The position numbers were made by a program, and so were the translations under genes. 46,147 nucleotides of DNA, taken from contig JAJRSK010000060.1 in NCBI GenBank assembly GCA_024278835.1, positions 1 through 46,147 on the forward strand, in the 5' to 3' direction. Of the stretch, positions 22,446 to 32,114 are shown piece after piece; the stretch's first letter is position 1, and each line of letters starts with the position of its first letter. The DNA is from Campylobacterales bacterium. Lineage in GTDB: Bacteria > Campylobacterota > Campylobacteria > Campylobacterales > QNZT01. The notes under the pieces were generated by a model. It was given only the letters and a program-made list of their open reading frames with translations, was not told the origin of the DNA and ran no database searches.

Positions 22446-23584
22446 TCATCGTCATCATCTCCAAAGAGTGCTTTCATAGCATCAGAATTACTTTCTTTGA
22501 CTATCTCTGATTCACCGTTTTCATTGGTTGTTGTTGTGACACCACCAAGTTCAACTAGTTCTATCTCGTAACCAGTTAACATAGAAGCAAGTCGGATATT
22601 GATGCCTGATTTACCAATAGCTTTTGATTTTTGGTCACTTGGCAATGTGACGATGGCTTTTTCGCCTTCTATTCTCACAGCAGAGATGATAGCAGGAGAG
22701 AGGGCACGAGAGAGAAATTTCTCTGGAATAGTTGAGTATTCGATACAGTCGATATTTTCCCCACTTAACTCTTTACTTACCGAGTTGATACGGATACCTT
22801 TTGTTCCTACCGTCGCACCTACTGGATCAATATTCGCTGCAACTGATGAGAGGGCCACTTTGGCTCTTTCTCCTGGAATCCTCGCAGAGTTATGGATAAT
22901 GACAAGTTCATCTTTGATTTCCGGCACTTCTAGAGCCAACAACTCTTCTAAAAATTTTGGAGATGTACGAGAAAGTTCTACTTGCATCCCTACTTTTTTA
23001 TCAATATAAACACGTCGGATGATACTTTTGATGGTGTCACCTAGTTTAAATTTTTCACCTTTGATTCTACTTTTCATCGGTAAAATAGCACGAACTTCTT
23101 TAAATTCACCATAAGTGTTTTCATCATTATCGACACGTGTTACTCTTGTATTGATGATTGTGCCTACTCTTTCTTGATATTTATCAAAAATATTTTGTTC
23201 TACAACGCGTTGAATATGATACTCTAGTTCGCGGTAAAGCACTGAAGCGGCGGTTCTGCCCATATCGTTTAAGTCTACCTTATAGGTGAGTTCATCATCC
23301 ACTTCTAAATCAGAATCTACCTCTTTAGCTTCGGTGAGGCTCATGTACTTTTCTTCTGTTCCTTCTTCTTGCAGTTTCTCATCATCATCAGCTAGGATTT
23401 GTACCTTTTGGAAAAGTGCTAACTCTTTGGTATCTTCGTCAGTTTCTACACTGTACTCATATTCTTCGCCAAAAACACGTTTAGCAGTTTTAATTAAAGC
23501 GGTGCTGACGGCTTCTTTAGCGTCTTGCAATTTAAGCCCTTTTTCATGAGCAATAGATTCTATGATATTGGTTATCTTCTCCAT
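22442..23584 (-). CDS. nusA: transcription termination/antitermination factor NusA
   Basis: NusA binds RNA polymerase and nascent RNA to modulate pausing and termination. The 380-residue protein has the N-terminal polymerase-binding domain (about 1-125), an S1 domain (about 130-200) and two KH domains (about 210-345), including PVGATVGTKGIRI and SKAIGKSGINIRLAS. The tail is short and acidic (ends in DDDDD), without the acidic repeats of E. coli NusA, normal for this phylum. It overlaps the permease gene end to end. The start follows AAAGGAG. Confidence 0.95.
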   Translation of the reverse strand: MEKITNIIESIAHEKGLKLQDAKEAVSTALIKTAKRVFGEEYEYSVETDEDTKELALFQKVQILADDDEKLQEEGTEEKYMSLTEAKEVDSDLEVDDELTYKVDLNDMGRTAASVLYRELEYHIQRVVEQNIFDKYQERVGTIINTRVTRVDNDENTYGEFKEVRAILPMKSRIKGEKFKLGDTIKSIIRRVYIDKKVGMQVELSRTSPKFLEELLALEVPEIKDELVIIHNSARIPGERAKVALSSVAANIDPVGATVGTKGIRINSVSKELSGENIDCIEYSTIPEKFLSRALSPAIISAVRIEGEKAIVTLPSDQKSKAIGKSGINIRLASMLTGYEIELVELGGVTTTTNENGESEIVKESNSDAMKALFGDDDDD

Positions 23585-23651
23585 GAGTTTCTCCTTTTTT
23601 GTAGCGATAAAATAGTTTTCTGGAATATTATTTTTTCGTAGGACGTCATTT

Positions 23652-23686
23652 TATCATGATAGGCTTAATGTTAGCTATCATGATAG
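23652..23686. repeat. paired TATCATGATA palindromes
   Basis: Copies at 23652-23661 and 23675-23686 lie in the gap upstream of nusA and downstream of the chemoreceptor gene. They are 13 bases apart and can pair with each other. Confidence 0.75.
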
Positions 23687-23703
23687 TGTTCAAATCTTAT
23701 AGT

Positions 23704-24795
23704 TTATTTGTTATCTTTTTCGTGTAAGATTTTATCGAGTAAGTTAAAAACGTCATCACTTCCTTCTTCCATCTCTCTAATAATTAGAAACAATTTATCA
23801 AAGTTTAGTTCATCATCTTTGATAATATCAAATACTTTATGGGTGGCGTTGTGTACCAGTGCATGTGGTGATTTTAAGAGTTTATAACTTACTGTATTTT
23901 TAAAGTAAGTTGCACCTTCTCCTTCTTCATACCATTTACCAAGTCTACAGTTTTCGTGGGAAACAAAGTTAAATTTCTCGGTTTGCGTAATGGCGGAGAG
24001 ATAAGTATTTATTTTCCAAATTACATGATCTAGTTTAGCTAGTGTCATGAAGACTCTATCATTGGTACGACCGTTATTTTTTAATGTATCATGCATCATA
24101 GACGTGTTAGAGGTTAAAATTTCATTAAGTTCATAGACTGAGTTACTAGAACCTGTGATGGTGGTGAGGATTTGTGAAAATTGTCCCGTAATGGTCATGA
24201 CATCTTGTTTCATTGATTGTAAAGAGATATTGATTTCTGAGACGGCTTTATTGGTTTGGTCAGCTAGTTTTCTTACTTCGTCAGCCACGACGGCAAAACC
24301 ACGTCCATGCTCTCCAGCACGTGCCGCTTCAATGGCAGCATTAAGTGCTAACAAATTGGTTTGATCAGAGATGTCTTTGATGAGTGACAGAACGGATTCT
24401 ACATCATCTGTTCTTGTTGAGAGTGATTCTACGGAGTTCATGGTATCTTCTGAAAAACTATTTAACTCTTCTAAAGTTGTACCGATTTCAGAAGTTTTTG
24501 AACTTGATTGGGTGATGTTCTGAAGTAGTGATTCTAGTTTGTTTTGTCCCTCTTTGGCATTACTGACAGATTCAGCCATATTGCCTTGGATATCAGCTAT
24601 GTTGCGAATTAGCTGTTCATTTTGATACTGCATCAACCCTTTTGGTTTTTTACTCTCTTGTAGTTCATTTTTTTGACTTTCTTTTAAAGCTTCAAGCTTT
24701 TCTTTTAATAAAATATTTTCTTTGATGAGAGCATCATTTTTATCTTGTAGTCTTTGGGTGTCATCATGTTTTTGTTTGCGTTTAAATATAAGCAT
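23704..24795 (-). CDS. soluble methyl-accepting chemotaxis protein with CZB domain
   Basis: This 363-residue receptor has no transmembrane segment. An N-terminal coiled coil (about 10-70) precedes a short MCP signalling domain with the conserved hairpin tip [19 protein letters not shown]. The C-terminal 110 residues are a CZB zinc-binding domain: [19 protein letters not shown], and [14 protein letters not shown], giving the His/Cys zinc ligands. The layout is that of TlpD-type cytoplasmic receptors, which sense oxidative stress or metal state and feed CheA/CheW. It is monocistronic, with a paired palindrome downstream. Confidence 0.92.
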   Translation of the reverse strand: MLIFKRKQKHDDTQRLQDKNDALIKENILLKEKLEALKESQKNELQESKKPKGLMQYQNEQLIRNIADIQGNMAESVSNAKEGQNKLESLLQNITQSSSKTSEIGTTLEELNSFSEDTMNSVESLSTRTDDVESVLSLIKDISDQTNLLALNAAIEAARAGEHGRGFAVVADEVRKLADQTNKAVSEINISLQSMKQDVMTITGQFSQILTTITGSSNSVYELNEILTSNTSMMHDTLKNNGRTNDRVFMTLAKLDHVIWKINTYLSAITQTEKFNFVSHENCRLGKWYEEGEGATYFKNTVSYKLLKSPHALVHNATHKVFDIIKDDELNFDKLFLIIREMEEGSDDVFNLLDKILHEKDNK

Positions 24796-24925
24796 CCATT
24801 TTTCTCCAATGTTAAAATCATTTCATATTTGTTTTCTTTATATCGGAGTTTATGAGAAAAACTTTATTGTAGGGTTTTAAACGAAATTGCGCTATACTTT
24901 CCGCCAATTATATAAAGGCAAGAGA

Positions 24926-25168
24926 ATGAAGTTAAAATTGGCAAAACAGCATATTGATGATGAAGTAAGTACGGTAACGTTAAAAGATATTGAGGTATTG
25001 TTGAAGGAAAAAGAGTCAGTGATACTCTATTTTGATCAAGAAAATGCGCATAAAGATTTGGTAGCATTGGTAGAAAAGTTTGAAGAGAAAGATTATTCTG
25101 TCTATCTTAAAGAAGTAAAATATGGTTTGGATGAGAACGATTACATCTACGAAGTACATATTCTTTAA
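24926..25168 (+). CDS. HP0268-like small nuclease
   Basis: The 80-residue protein MKLKLAKQ... matches the Helicobacter pylori HP0268 family from memory: the N-terminal 'MKLxLAK', a central NAHKDL, and the end DYIYEVHIL against DFLYELHII. HP0268 is a Campylobacterota-specific protein reported to have nuclease activity. It directly precedes miaB, as HP0268 precedes HP0269, which supports the call. I chose ATG 24926 because AAGGCAAGAG lies just before it; a longer ATG start at 24887 has no such site. Confidence 0.8.
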   Translation: MKLKLAKQHIDDEVSTVTLKDIEVLLKEKESVILYFDQENAHKDLVALVEKFEEKDYSVYLKEVKYGLDENDYIYEVHIL

Positions 25169-25177
25169 TTTCTTATC

Positions 25178-26470
25178 ATGATGAATCCTCCTAAAAAACT
25201 TTTTATAGAAACGCTAGGTTGTGCGATGAATGTACGTGATTCTGAGCACATGATCGCAGAACTCTCTATGAAAGAGAACTATGAACTCACGACAAAGATG
25301 AATGAAGCTGACTTGATACTTATCAACACATGTTCGGTACGTGAAAAACCAGTACAAAAACTTTTCTCAGAGATAGGTGTTTTTAATAAAAAGAAAAAAG
25401 AAGGTGCCAAGATAGGTGTTTGTGGCTGTACTGCGAGTCATCTAGGCAAAGAAATCATCAAGCGTGCACCGGCAGTCGACTTTGTTCTAGGGGCAAGAAA
25501 TGTCTCTAAAATTACCGAAGTCTTGCATAAAAAAGGGGCAGTAGAAATTGATATCGATTATGATGAAAGTGCTTTTGCTTTTTCTGATTTTCGCTCATCC
25601 CAGCGTAAAGCAATGGTCAATATTTCCATCGGCTGTGATAAGCAGTGTACCTTTTGTATCGTGCCAAATACTCGTGGTGTAGAGATAGCTATCCCTGCTA
25701 ACTTGATAGTCCAAGAGGCAAAAAAAGCGGCACAAAATGGGGCAAAAGAGATATTTTTACTTGGTCAAAATGTCAACAACTATAAACATGAAGGGGTGGA
25801 TTTTCCTGATTTGTTAGAGTTGGTGTCGCAGATTGATGAGGTGGAGCGTATACGATTTACTTCACCGCACCCTCTACATATGGATGATAAGTTTTTAGAA
25901 GTCTTTGCAGCTAACCCTAAAATCTGCAAATCTATGCATATGCCATTACAAAGTGGTTCTACAAGGCTACTTAAAGAGATGAAACGCGGTTATACTAAAG
26001 AGTGGTTTTTAAATCGTGCCAAAAAACTTAGAGATATGGTGCCAGATGTGCATATCTCTACAGATATTATCGTCGGTTTTCCAGGGGAGAGTGATGAAGA
26101 TTTTGAAGAGACGATGGATGTGATTAACCAAGTAAGGTTTGAACAAATCTTTAGCTTCAAGTATTCGCCGCGTCCTGAAACAAAGGCGGCGGAATTTACC
26201 AATGTGGTAGATGCGTCTGTGGCAAGTGAACGATTGACATGTGTACAGGCTAGACAAGATGAACTTTTAGATGAAATTGCACAAGCAAGTATGGATAAAG
26301 TGTATGAGGTCTATTTTGAAGAACTCAGAAACAACGGTGGTGTTGCTGGACGTGCTGATAATAGTTTCATGGTGCAAGTAGAGGGTAGTGACGAGTTATT
26401 AGGCTTAACCAAAAAAGTTCGTATTACTAATCCACGGCGAAAAGTACTTTATGGAGAAGTCATTGACTAG
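25178..26470 (+). CDS. miaB: tRNA-2-methylthio-N6-dimethylallyladenosine synthase
   Basis: MiaB adds a methylthio group to the modified A37 of tRNAs using two iron-sulfur clusters. The 430-residue protein has the N-terminal cluster cysteines ([23 protein letters not shown]), the radical-SAM CDKQCTFC and a C-terminal TRAM domain (about 365-430). The start is taken at the first of two adjacent ATGs, nine bases after the HP0268-like stop. It overlaps the next gene by 20 bases. Confidence 0.95.
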   Translation: MMNPPKKLFIETLGCAMNVRDSEHMIAELSMKENYELTTKMNEADLILINTCSVREKPVQKLFSEIGVFNKKKKEGAKIGVCGCTASHLGKEIIKRAPAVDFVLGARNVSKITEVLHKKGAVEIDIDYDESAFAFSDFRSSQRKAMVNISIGCDKQCTFCIVPNTRGVEIAIPANLIVQEAKKAAQNGAKEIFLLGQNVNNYKHEGVDFPDLLELVSQIDEVERIRFTSPHPLHMDDKFLEVFAANPKICKSMHMPLQSGSTRLLKEMKRGYTKEWFLNRAKKLRDMVPDVHISTDIIVGFPGESDEDFEETMDVINQVRFEQIFSFKYSPRPETKAAEFTNVVDASVASERLTCVQARQDELLDEIAQASMDKVYEVYFEELRNNGGVAGRADNSFMVQVEGSDELLGLTKKVRITNPRRKVLYGEVID

Positions 26471-27092
26471 AGAGAATAAAAGAAAAATACTCTCTTTTAT
26501 TATTCCTCCCATTTTGTACGTGCTTATCAGAATTATTCAACTTACGGTAAGAAAACGTTTTCATCTCCCCTCATCCATACCAAATGAGCCTGTCATGGTA
26601 GCATTTTGGCATGGGAAATTGCTTTTGGCTCCCTTTATTTATCAAAAGCTTCGCAAGTATGTTAAAATAGGGGTGATTATCTCTGACCATTTTGATGGTG
26701 AACTCATCGCTAAGACGATGGGATTTTTTGGTTTTGAGACGATTCGTGGTAGCTCTTCTGTGGGTGGTATCAAAGTACTTAAAGAGAGTTTTAGGAAAAT
26801 TGGTGAAGGGTATGATATCGCGATTACGCCTGATGGTCCCCGTGGTCCTTATCAGAGTTTGGCCGATGGAATAGTTTCTATATCTCAGAAGAAAAAGTTG
26901 ATGATTGTGGCATTTAACTATAAAGCGAGTAGTTTTTGGGAATTGAAGAGTTGGGATAAGTTTATGATTCCCAAACCATTTTCCACGGTAGATTTTTATG
27001 CTAGTGAGCCTTTTGATATCGCAGGGCTAGAGAAAGAGGAAGCCAAGAGAGTGATAAAGGGAAAACTCAATGAAAATGTTAAAGAGACATAA
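26451..27092 (+). CDS. DUF374 lysophospholipid acyltransferase family protein
   Basis: This 213-residue membrane-associated protein has one N-terminal hydrophobic segment ([19 protein letters not shown]) and the DUF374 motifs: [10 protein letters not shown] (acyltransferase-like histidine), [21 protein letters not shown] and ITPDGPRGP. Family members are acyltransferase-like and linked to lipid A or phospholipid modification. It follows miaB with a 20-base overlap, in the same order as HP0269-HP0270 from memory. Confidence 0.88.
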   Translation: MEKSLTRENKRKILSFIIPPILYVLIRIIQLTVRKRFHLPSSIPNEPVMVAFWHGKLLLAPFIYQKLRKYVKIGVIISDHFDGELIAKTMGFFGFETIRGSSSVGGIKVLKESFRKIGEGYDIAITPDGPRGPYQSLADGIVSISQKKKLMIVAFNYKASSFWELKSWDKFMIPKPFSTVDFYASEPFDIAGLEKEEAKRVIKGKLNENVKET

Positions 27093-27109
27093 GAAAGGAA
27101 ACATGAGAT

Positions 27110-27580
27110 ATGAAAGCGTATAAAATAATTTTTAATACGATACTTCTTTTTACTATCTTTGCAGCTATCTTTTTCTTTGGATTTTCAGATTCGTACAAAC
27201 TGTCATTGCAGGCGAAAGTAAAGTATATGCGTGGAGAGTATGCTGAGGCTAGGGTGATGGCAAAAGAGGCTTTTGATTTAGATCCTTATAATCGTATGGC
27301 TATCTCTATACTCTCTCAGAGTAAAATCTCTGCTGAGATGGCAGACTATGTAAAAGATGGGAAACAGTATCTTGCAAAGATAGACAAAATTACTAAAAAG
27401 CAAGATTTTTCTCGTCAAGATAGGATTAAAATAAAAATGATGTGTGAAGTAATGATTGGACGCTATGTGAAGTTGAATCCTACTGTTTTGACAGATAAAG
27501 ATTTATATGCTGCTTGTACACAAACTTATCAAAATTTCAAGAAAATTTATGAAGAGCTTTTTCCAAAAAAAGTGCGATGA
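27110..27580 (+). CDS. membrane-anchored TPR-like protein
   Basis: The 156-residue protein has one N-terminal transmembrane helix (IIFNTILLFTIFAAIFFFGF) and a soluble helical body. Residues 33-60 look like a single tetratricopeptide repeat (YMRGEYAEARVMAKEAFDLDPYNRMA), so it may be a scaffold outside the membrane. AAAGGAAAC lies before the ATG. It is 17 bases after the acyltransferase gene and overlaps xerH by 32 bases. No specific function is recognised; conserved in position in related genomes from memory. Confidence 0.7.
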   Translation: MKAYKIIFNTILLFTIFAAIFFFGFSDSYKLSLQAKVKYMRGEYAEARVMAKEAFDLDPYNRMAISILSQSKISAEMADYVKDGKQYLAKIDKITKKQDFSRQDRIKIKMMCEVMIGRYVKLNPTVLTDKDLYAACTQTYQNFKKIYEELFPKKVR

Positions 27581-28394
27581 ATATCTTTTTTATCTTGAAA
27601 AGATACGGGGATATAGCCCAAATACATTACGTACGTATGCACTCAATCTAAAAGAAGCCTTGGACTTTGTTCATATAGAAGAGATAGATAAGAAATATCA
27701 TATTAACCTTATTCCTTATAGAACGAAACTAGTTGGGAAAAACAAAAAAACCATTTATAAAAAAGTAACTATATTTAGAAGTTTTTGTCACTTTCTTAGA
27801 GAAGATGAACTCCAAATAGTCCTTGTTGGGGACGATTCTATCAAGCTTGGACAAACTTTACCAAAGCCCATATCCAATAGACATATCACTGAAGCACTTT
27901 CTCTTTGTGATAAGGAGGAAAAATTATTGATTTACCTTCTTTATGCACTAGGATTGCGGATAAGTGAACTTGTAAATTTAAAATTGGAACATATAACGCT
28001 TGGCTGGGTGAGTGTTAAAGGAAAAGGTGATAAAATTCGTCAAATTCCTATTTTAGACAGATTGCAGAGAGAGTTAGATGATTTTATAGCCAAAAACAGT
28101 CCGCAAGTTTATGTTTTTGAAAAAAATCTGAAGCAGTCCAATGAAAATAAAATGCGTTATAAAGTGCAAAAGATTTTCAAAAAGATAGGTTTAAGAGCAA
28201 CGCCGCATCAACTTCGTCATGCATTTGCTTCTGATTTGCTCAATCATGGAGCAAGGATTAATGATGTGAGTGAATTGTTGGGGCATAGCTCTTTAACGAC
28301 AACACAAGTTTATACGAAACTTTCAAAAACGTTGAAAATGAATAACTATAAAAACGCACATCCCTTGTGCAGGAGTGAAGATGGGTCTGTTTAG
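27549..28394 (+). CDS. xerH: XerH-type tyrosine recombinase
   Basis: The protein (281 residues from ATG 27549) has the core-binding domain (about 1-120) and a catalytic domain with all expected residues: the first Arg in LGLRISELVN, Lys in KGKGDKIR, HxxR in HQLRHAFA, the second His in LLGHSS and the tyrosine in TQVYTKL. The ending HPL fits XerH of Campylobacterota, which resolves chromosome dimers at difH alone rather than as a XerC/XerD pair. It overlaps the preceding gene by 32 bases and the next by 14. I did not see a recognisable dif site in the window. Confidence 0.85.
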   Translation: MKSFFQKKCDEYLFYLEKIRGYSPNTLRTYALNLKEALDFVHIEEIDKKYHINLIPYRTKLVGKNKKTIYKKVTIFRSFCHFLREDELQIVLVGDDSIKLGQTLPKPISNRHITEALSLCDKEEKLLIYLLYALGLRISELVNLKLEHITLGWVSVKGKGDKIRQIPILDRLQRELDDFIAKNSPQVYVFEKNLKQSNENKMRYKVQKIFKKIGLRATPHQLRHAFASDLLNHGARINDVSELLGHSSLTTTQVYTKLSKTLKMNNYKNAHPLCRSEDGSV

Positions 28395-29346
28395 TTCTGT
28401 AAGTAAAAGATTAACAAGGCAGTATATCGCTGTCATCGTTGAAGAGAACAAATGTAAAATAAGACAAAAAATTGTTAAAAATAGCGATCTTTTACATCTG
28501 GAGGATTATAGTTTTGACATTAGTTCAAAAGAGCAGTTAGGGGAGAAGATTACTACTTTTCTCAATAACTTACAAGAAGAGTATGATAATACTTATATCG
28601 CACTATTTCTTAATACTCTAGGACAAGGTATCATCCCTGTATGTGATGAAAATATTCTCGAAAAGTATCATATAGACAGAAAAAGTATCAAAACTATTTG
28701 CGTGGAAGAGCGTTTTATGATGTATGCTACGCTGATAGATGTTAAATGGGCAGATAAACTATTTCAAGACGTTGGTTTAGATTTTGTATTTTCACCTTTT
28801 TTAATTTTGGATTATTTTATTCAAAAAGAAGAAGTTGTTACAGGACAGGTGACGCTTAATATCTTAAATACGAGCAATGCACTTACTATCATGATAAGTA
28901 AAGATTCACGTCTACTCTATGGCTCCTTTTTCAATGTGGCAAAAGATGAAAATCTCTTATATACGGATTACTCAGAAGGGGAAGAACTTGATGATGATGA
29001 GAGTTTTGATGAAATCGACTTGGATGAGGATGATGTAGAGATGGATGAGATAGGTAATATCACTGATAATAGTAACTTTGTTAACAATGTGTTAAAAGAA
29101 CAAGCCAATCTTGGTGCCCAAGATGAGAGAATTATAAAATACCTTTCTGCTGCCTTAAGAGAGTTTTATTCGGATAACCTTTATGAAAGTGAATTTATCA
29201 ACCATGCAAAAATTTATGATGGGGCAGGGATTCATGAGGGTGTGATGGCTTATATAGAAAATGAGTTATTACTTGATACGAGCGCAGTGAATATCTCTGT
29301 AAGAGATGCTATCATCAATCTTTCAGAAAAAGAAGTTTTAGCCTAA
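28381..29346 (+). CDS. PilM/GspL-like actin-fold protein with acidic insert
   Basis: The 321-residue protein (ATG 28381, AGGAG five bases upstream) is soluble and probably cytoplasmic. Alternating strands and helices such as QYIAVIVEENKCKIR and TYIALFLN, and its place before PilN- and PilO-like genes, suggest PilM, the ATPase-fold protein that docks the pilus platform. Between about residues 205 and 232 lies a strongly acidic run (ELDDDESFDEIDLDEDDVE), not usual for PilM. It overlaps xerH by 14 bases and is joined by TAATG to the next gene. Identification rests on context plus weak fold signs. Confidence 0.5.
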   Translation: MGLFSSVSKRLTRQYIAVIVEENKCKIRQKIVKNSDLLHLEDYSFDISSKEQLGEKITTFLNNLQEEYDNTYIALFLNTLGQGIIPVCDENILEKYHIDRKSIKTICVEERFMMYATLIDVKWADKLFQDVGLDFVFSPFLILDYFIQKEEVVTGQVTLNILNTSNALTIMISKDSRLLYGSFFNVAKDENLLYTDYSEGEELDDDESFDEIDLDEDDVEMDEIGNITDNSNFVNNVLKEQANLGAQDERIIKYLSAALREFYSDNLYESEFINHAKIYDGAGIHEGVMAYIENELLLDTSAVNISVRDAIINLSEKEVLA

Positions 29347-29879
29347 TGCACAGTTATAAAACACCCAGAAAAAAACCACTCTTTAGTAAAGATTCACTTT
29401 TGTGGATGATGTTTGTTTCTGTAATCTTTCTTGCCTTGGTAGTGTTTGGTTCTTATTTATACTATAAGTCATCAGGATATCAAGATAAGCTTACAAAGGT
29501 AGAATCCTCCAATAAAATACTCTCTGAGTCTGTGATAAGTTATGAAAAAGAGATGAAGATACTGAAAATGCAAAGTGTTTTAAGTCAAGAGGTAAAGTCT
29601 TCCAATATGCTTTTGAAAAATAGTATCAAAAATCTTTTTGATTTAGTGCCAGATCAAATTACACTCACAAAAGTGGTGATGGAAAAATATATGCTTCATT
29701 TGGAAGGTACTACACATACAAAAGATACGTACAGATTATTACTTGAACCGCCATTAAAATCCATTTTCAATACTAGTAAGGTTAACTTTAAATTTAATGG
29801 GCTGATTGGAAAATATGAATTTACTTCTATCAATAGTATGAGTGAAGATGGACAGGAGGAGATAGATGGCAAAAAATAG
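29346..29879 (+). CDS. PilN-like inner-membrane protein
   Basis: The 177-residue protein has a short cytoplasmic start, one transmembrane helix (MMFVSVIFLALVVFGSYLYY, about 24-43), a coiled coil (about 50-95) and a C-terminal ferredoxin-like region (LVPDQITLTKVVMEKYMLHLEGTT) typical of PilN. In type IV pilus or transformation systems it links PilM to PilO. It is coupled to both neighbours, overlapping each. No other pilus gene is visible in the window. Confidence 0.65.
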   Translation: MHSYKTPRKKPLFSKDSLLWMMFVSVIFLALVVFGSYLYYKSSGYQDKLTKVESSNKILSESVISYEKEMKILKMQSVLSQEVKSSNMLLKNSIKNLFDLVPDQITLTKVVMEKYMLHLEGTTHTKDTYRLLLEPPLKSIFNTSKVNFKFNGLIGKYEFTSINSMSEDGQEEIDGKK

Positions 29880-30384
29880 TGGTGATTCAACTATCAAGTT
29901 TTTAATCTATGTGTTGCTCTTTTTGATTTTTGTATTGTTGATGTTAGTACTTTTTATCATACCAAGTATCAAAAATTATAAATCTAAAAAGTCTGATTTT
30001 CGCACCTTCAATTCACAAAATGTACATTTGTCAAAAAAACAGGTAGATTTGAGTCGACGTATAGAAAGCTATAAAAAAGAAAATAGTAAATTATTAAGAT
30101 CTTTTTCTACAGATTTTAATAAAACAGCGTTTGTTGCTTTTGCTGAGAATTATTTTACCAATGTTACTTTATCCAAGGGTATGGTAAAAGATTCACAAAG
30201 TCAGTTTAGAGAGTATGCCTTTAAAGCAAGTTCACAATCCAAGACACCTGTTGATTTTTATAGGTTTATTGATGCTTTGGAAAACTATCCTTCTATAGTG
30301 AAAATAAACTTTCCTATCACTTTAGTTTCCAAAGGCAAAAATATAGAGTTAGATTTCAATATGAGTATTTATAAGGCAGAATAA
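29866..30384 (+). CDS. PilO-like inner-membrane protein
   Basis: The 172-residue product has one transmembrane helix (about 12-33), a coiled coil (about 40-80) and a C-terminal alpha-beta domain ending NIELDFNMSIYKAE, the plan of PilO. AGGAGATAG precedes the ATG, which sits 14 bases before the PilN-like stop. It closes the PilMNO-like trio; the next gene has its own promoter. Confidence 0.65.
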   Translation: MAKNSGDSTIKFLIYVLLFLIFVLLMLVLFIIPSIKNYKSKKSDFRTFNSQNVHLSKKQVDLSRRIESYKKENSKLLRSFSTDFNKTAFVAFAENYFTNVTLSKGMVKDSQSQFREYAFKASSQSKTPVDFYRFIDALENYPSIVKINFPITLVSKGKNIELDFNMSIYKAE

Positions 30385-30473
30385 TAGATAATTAATAAAA
30401 ATTTTTGTTACTTTTTGTTAATTATTCTAAAAAGACAGCATAACTTAAAAAAGAAATGGGTAGGATATTCACG

Positions 30474-30479
30474 TATAAT
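30474..30479 (+). promoter_or_regulatory. -10 box of the repeat lipoprotein gene
   Basis: TATAAT lies 21 bases before the ATG, giving a very short leader that holds the site TTAGGAG. Just upstream, 30386-30428 contains an AT-rich inverted repeat (AGATAATTAA / TTAATTATTCT) that may end transcription of the PilMNO-like operon. Confidence 0.6.
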
Positions 30480-30500
30480 AAATTTATTAGGAGTGAATAT

Positions 30501-31436
30501 ATGAAAAATTTAACTGTAAAAAGTTCAATTATCGTAGCAGCTTTATTGGCTGTAGGTTTTAGTGGATGTGCTGAGAAAGCAAAAAGTTGTAATTCAGTAA
30601 AAGCTGTAACAAAAGTTGATAATAGAGACAGTAGAATTGCGCAGCTTCAAGCTGAGTTAGCAGCTGCCAAAAATGCACCTGCAAGAGTAATTACTAAAAC
30701 AGTTGCTGGGAAAAGTGAGCTTTATCCGCCGAATGCTCAACCAGGTAAATGTTACGCAAGAGTTTTAACACCTGCAAAATATGAAGTAAGAACTGAAAAA
30801 GTTTTAGCATCTGAAGCAAGTTCAAAAGTAAAAGTGATTCCTGCAAAATATGGTTACAAAACAGAAAAAATTCTTGTTAAAGAAGCAAGTAATAGAATTG
30901 TTCCAGTAGCAGCTACGTACAAAACAGTAACTGAAAAAATTCTTGTTGCTCCGGCAACTGAGAGAATCGTAACTGTTCCTGCTACTTATGGTACTGTAAC
31001 TGAGAAAATTCTTGTTGCTCCAGAAATGACTGGTTGGAAAAAGGGTAACAGAGCTAAAAATGCAAATGTATGTTCTACAGGTGACTGTGAGCAAGTAAGA
31101 GGTGCAACAGGTGAAGTTATGTGTCTTGTTACTACACCAGCAAAATATAGAACTGTGACTAGAAAAGTTGTTAAAACACCTGCAACGACTAAATCTGTAC
31201 CAGTACCAGCTGTATATAAAACAGTGACTAAAAGAGTTGTTGTTACACCTGCAACGACTAAATCTATTCCCGTACCAGCACAATACAAAACTGTAAAAGT
31301 TAAAACTATTGTTGCTTCAGCGACTACAAGAACTACACCGATTCCAGCAGTTTATAAAACTGTTACGAAAAAAGTTAAAGTTGCTGATTCTGTACTTACT
31401 TGGAGAGAAGTTAAGTGTAAATCAGTTAGATACTAG
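30501..31436 (+). CDS. lipoprotein with two blocks of PAxYKTVT repeats
   Basis: The 311-residue protein (ATG 30501, AGGAG upstream) has a lipoprotein signal with lipobox GFSGC, so it should be lipid-anchored. Residues 45-70 are a short coiled coil. Then come two repeat blocks, each opened by a G-x-x-C...TPAKY element, and built of about 24-residue units such as PAVYKTVTKRVVVTPATTKS. Between the blocks is a cysteine-containing linker (CSTGDCEQVRGATGEVMC). The threonine/valine/proline pattern suggests a long beta-stranded surface structure. Similar repeats occur in uncharacterised envelope proteins. Strong own promoter and terminator suggest high expression. Confidence 0.8.
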   Translation: MKNLTVKSSIIVAALLAVGFSGCAEKAKSCNSVKAVTKVDNRDSRIAQLQAELAAAKNAPARVITKTVAGKSELYPPNAQPGKCYARVLTPAKYEVRTEKVLASEASSKVKVIPAKYGYKTEKILVKEASNRIVPVAATYKTVTEKILVAPATERIVTVPATYGTVTEKILVAPEMTGWKKGNRAKNANVCSTGDCEQVRGATGEVMCLVTTPAKYRTVTRKVVKTPATTKSVPVPAVYKTVTKRVVVTPATTKSIPVPAQYKTVKVKTIVASATTRTTPIPAVYKTVTKKVKVADSVLTWREVKCKSVRY

Positions 31437-31458
31437 TCTCTAGTAAATAACTATTAAG

Positions 31459-31483
31459 CAAAGAGGTTTTTCCTCTTTGTTTT
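31459..31483 (+). terminator. rho-independent terminator after the repeat lipoprotein
   Basis: An 8-base stem (CAAAGAGG / CCTCTTTG) with a five-T loop is followed by TTTT. It lies 22 bases after the stop. Confidence 0.85.
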
Positions 31484-31494
31484 GTCTCCCTCCT

Positions 31495-32070
31495 ATGAGA
31501 TGTCTTCTTTGTAAAAAATTCTCTTTTTCGCATATTTGTACGAACTGTCAAGGTACATTTTTAAAACCTACACTCTCCTCACGTTTTTTAACTGATGATT
31601 TTAAAGTCTTTTCTTTTTATCGCTACAGTGATATCGCAGCACTACTTAAAACTAAACATACCCATATAGGGGCAGCTATTTATAAGATATTAGCATATAA
31701 TGCGATGAAAAAATTTGCAGATAATTTTTCTTTTGAACAGAAGGTATATGCAATTGGCATAGATGACCATAGTAAGCATGGATATGCCCATACAGCTATT
31801 TTAACTAAAGCATTAAAGTCTGATATAATTACCCCTCTTTTTGCTACATTACGTGCGAGCAATAACGTGCATTATGCTAGCAAATCTTTATCGTATCGAT
31901 TGGCACATAAAAGAGGTTTCATTTATCATGATAAGAGCCCAAAAGATATCATATTAGTGGATGATATTATCACCACCGGAACGACTATTTTAGAAGCGCT
32001 AAAAGCGATAGAAAAAGCCCAATCAACCCCTATATTTGCGCTAACTTTGGCTGATGCGAGGGACTTATAA
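31495..32070 (+). CDS. comF: ComF-family phosphoribosyltransferase-like protein
   Basis: The 191-residue protein (ATG 31495) has an N-terminal zinc-ribbon-like set of cysteines (MRCLLCKKF...ICTNC) and a C-terminal phosphoribosyltransferase fold with ILVDDIITTGTT, the PRPP-binding loop. ComF proteins take part in DNA uptake in naturally competent bacteria. A TTG start at 31477 is possible but lies in the terminator. It sits directly before gyrA, an order I recall from Campylobacter. A palindrome (31924) is read as Tyr-His-Asp. Confidence 0.88.
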   Translation: MRCLLCKKFSFSHICTNCQGTFLKPTLSSRFLTDDFKVFSFYRYSDIAALLKTKHTHIGAAIYKILAYNAMKKFADNFSFEQKVYAIGIDDHSKHGYAHTAILTKALKSDIITPLFATLRASNNVHYASKSLSYRLAHKRGFIYHDKSPKDIILVDDIITTGTTILEALKAIEKAQSTPIFALTLADARDL

Positions 32071-32114
32071 GTGCATTTAGGATAGACTATACCAATTTAG
32101 TAAAAAGGCGATAA

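Noticed and set aside
30822-31288. Antisense ORFs in the repeat lipoprotein
   Set aside because: Repeats produce open antisense frames; they have no start signals and cysteine- or valine-biased content.
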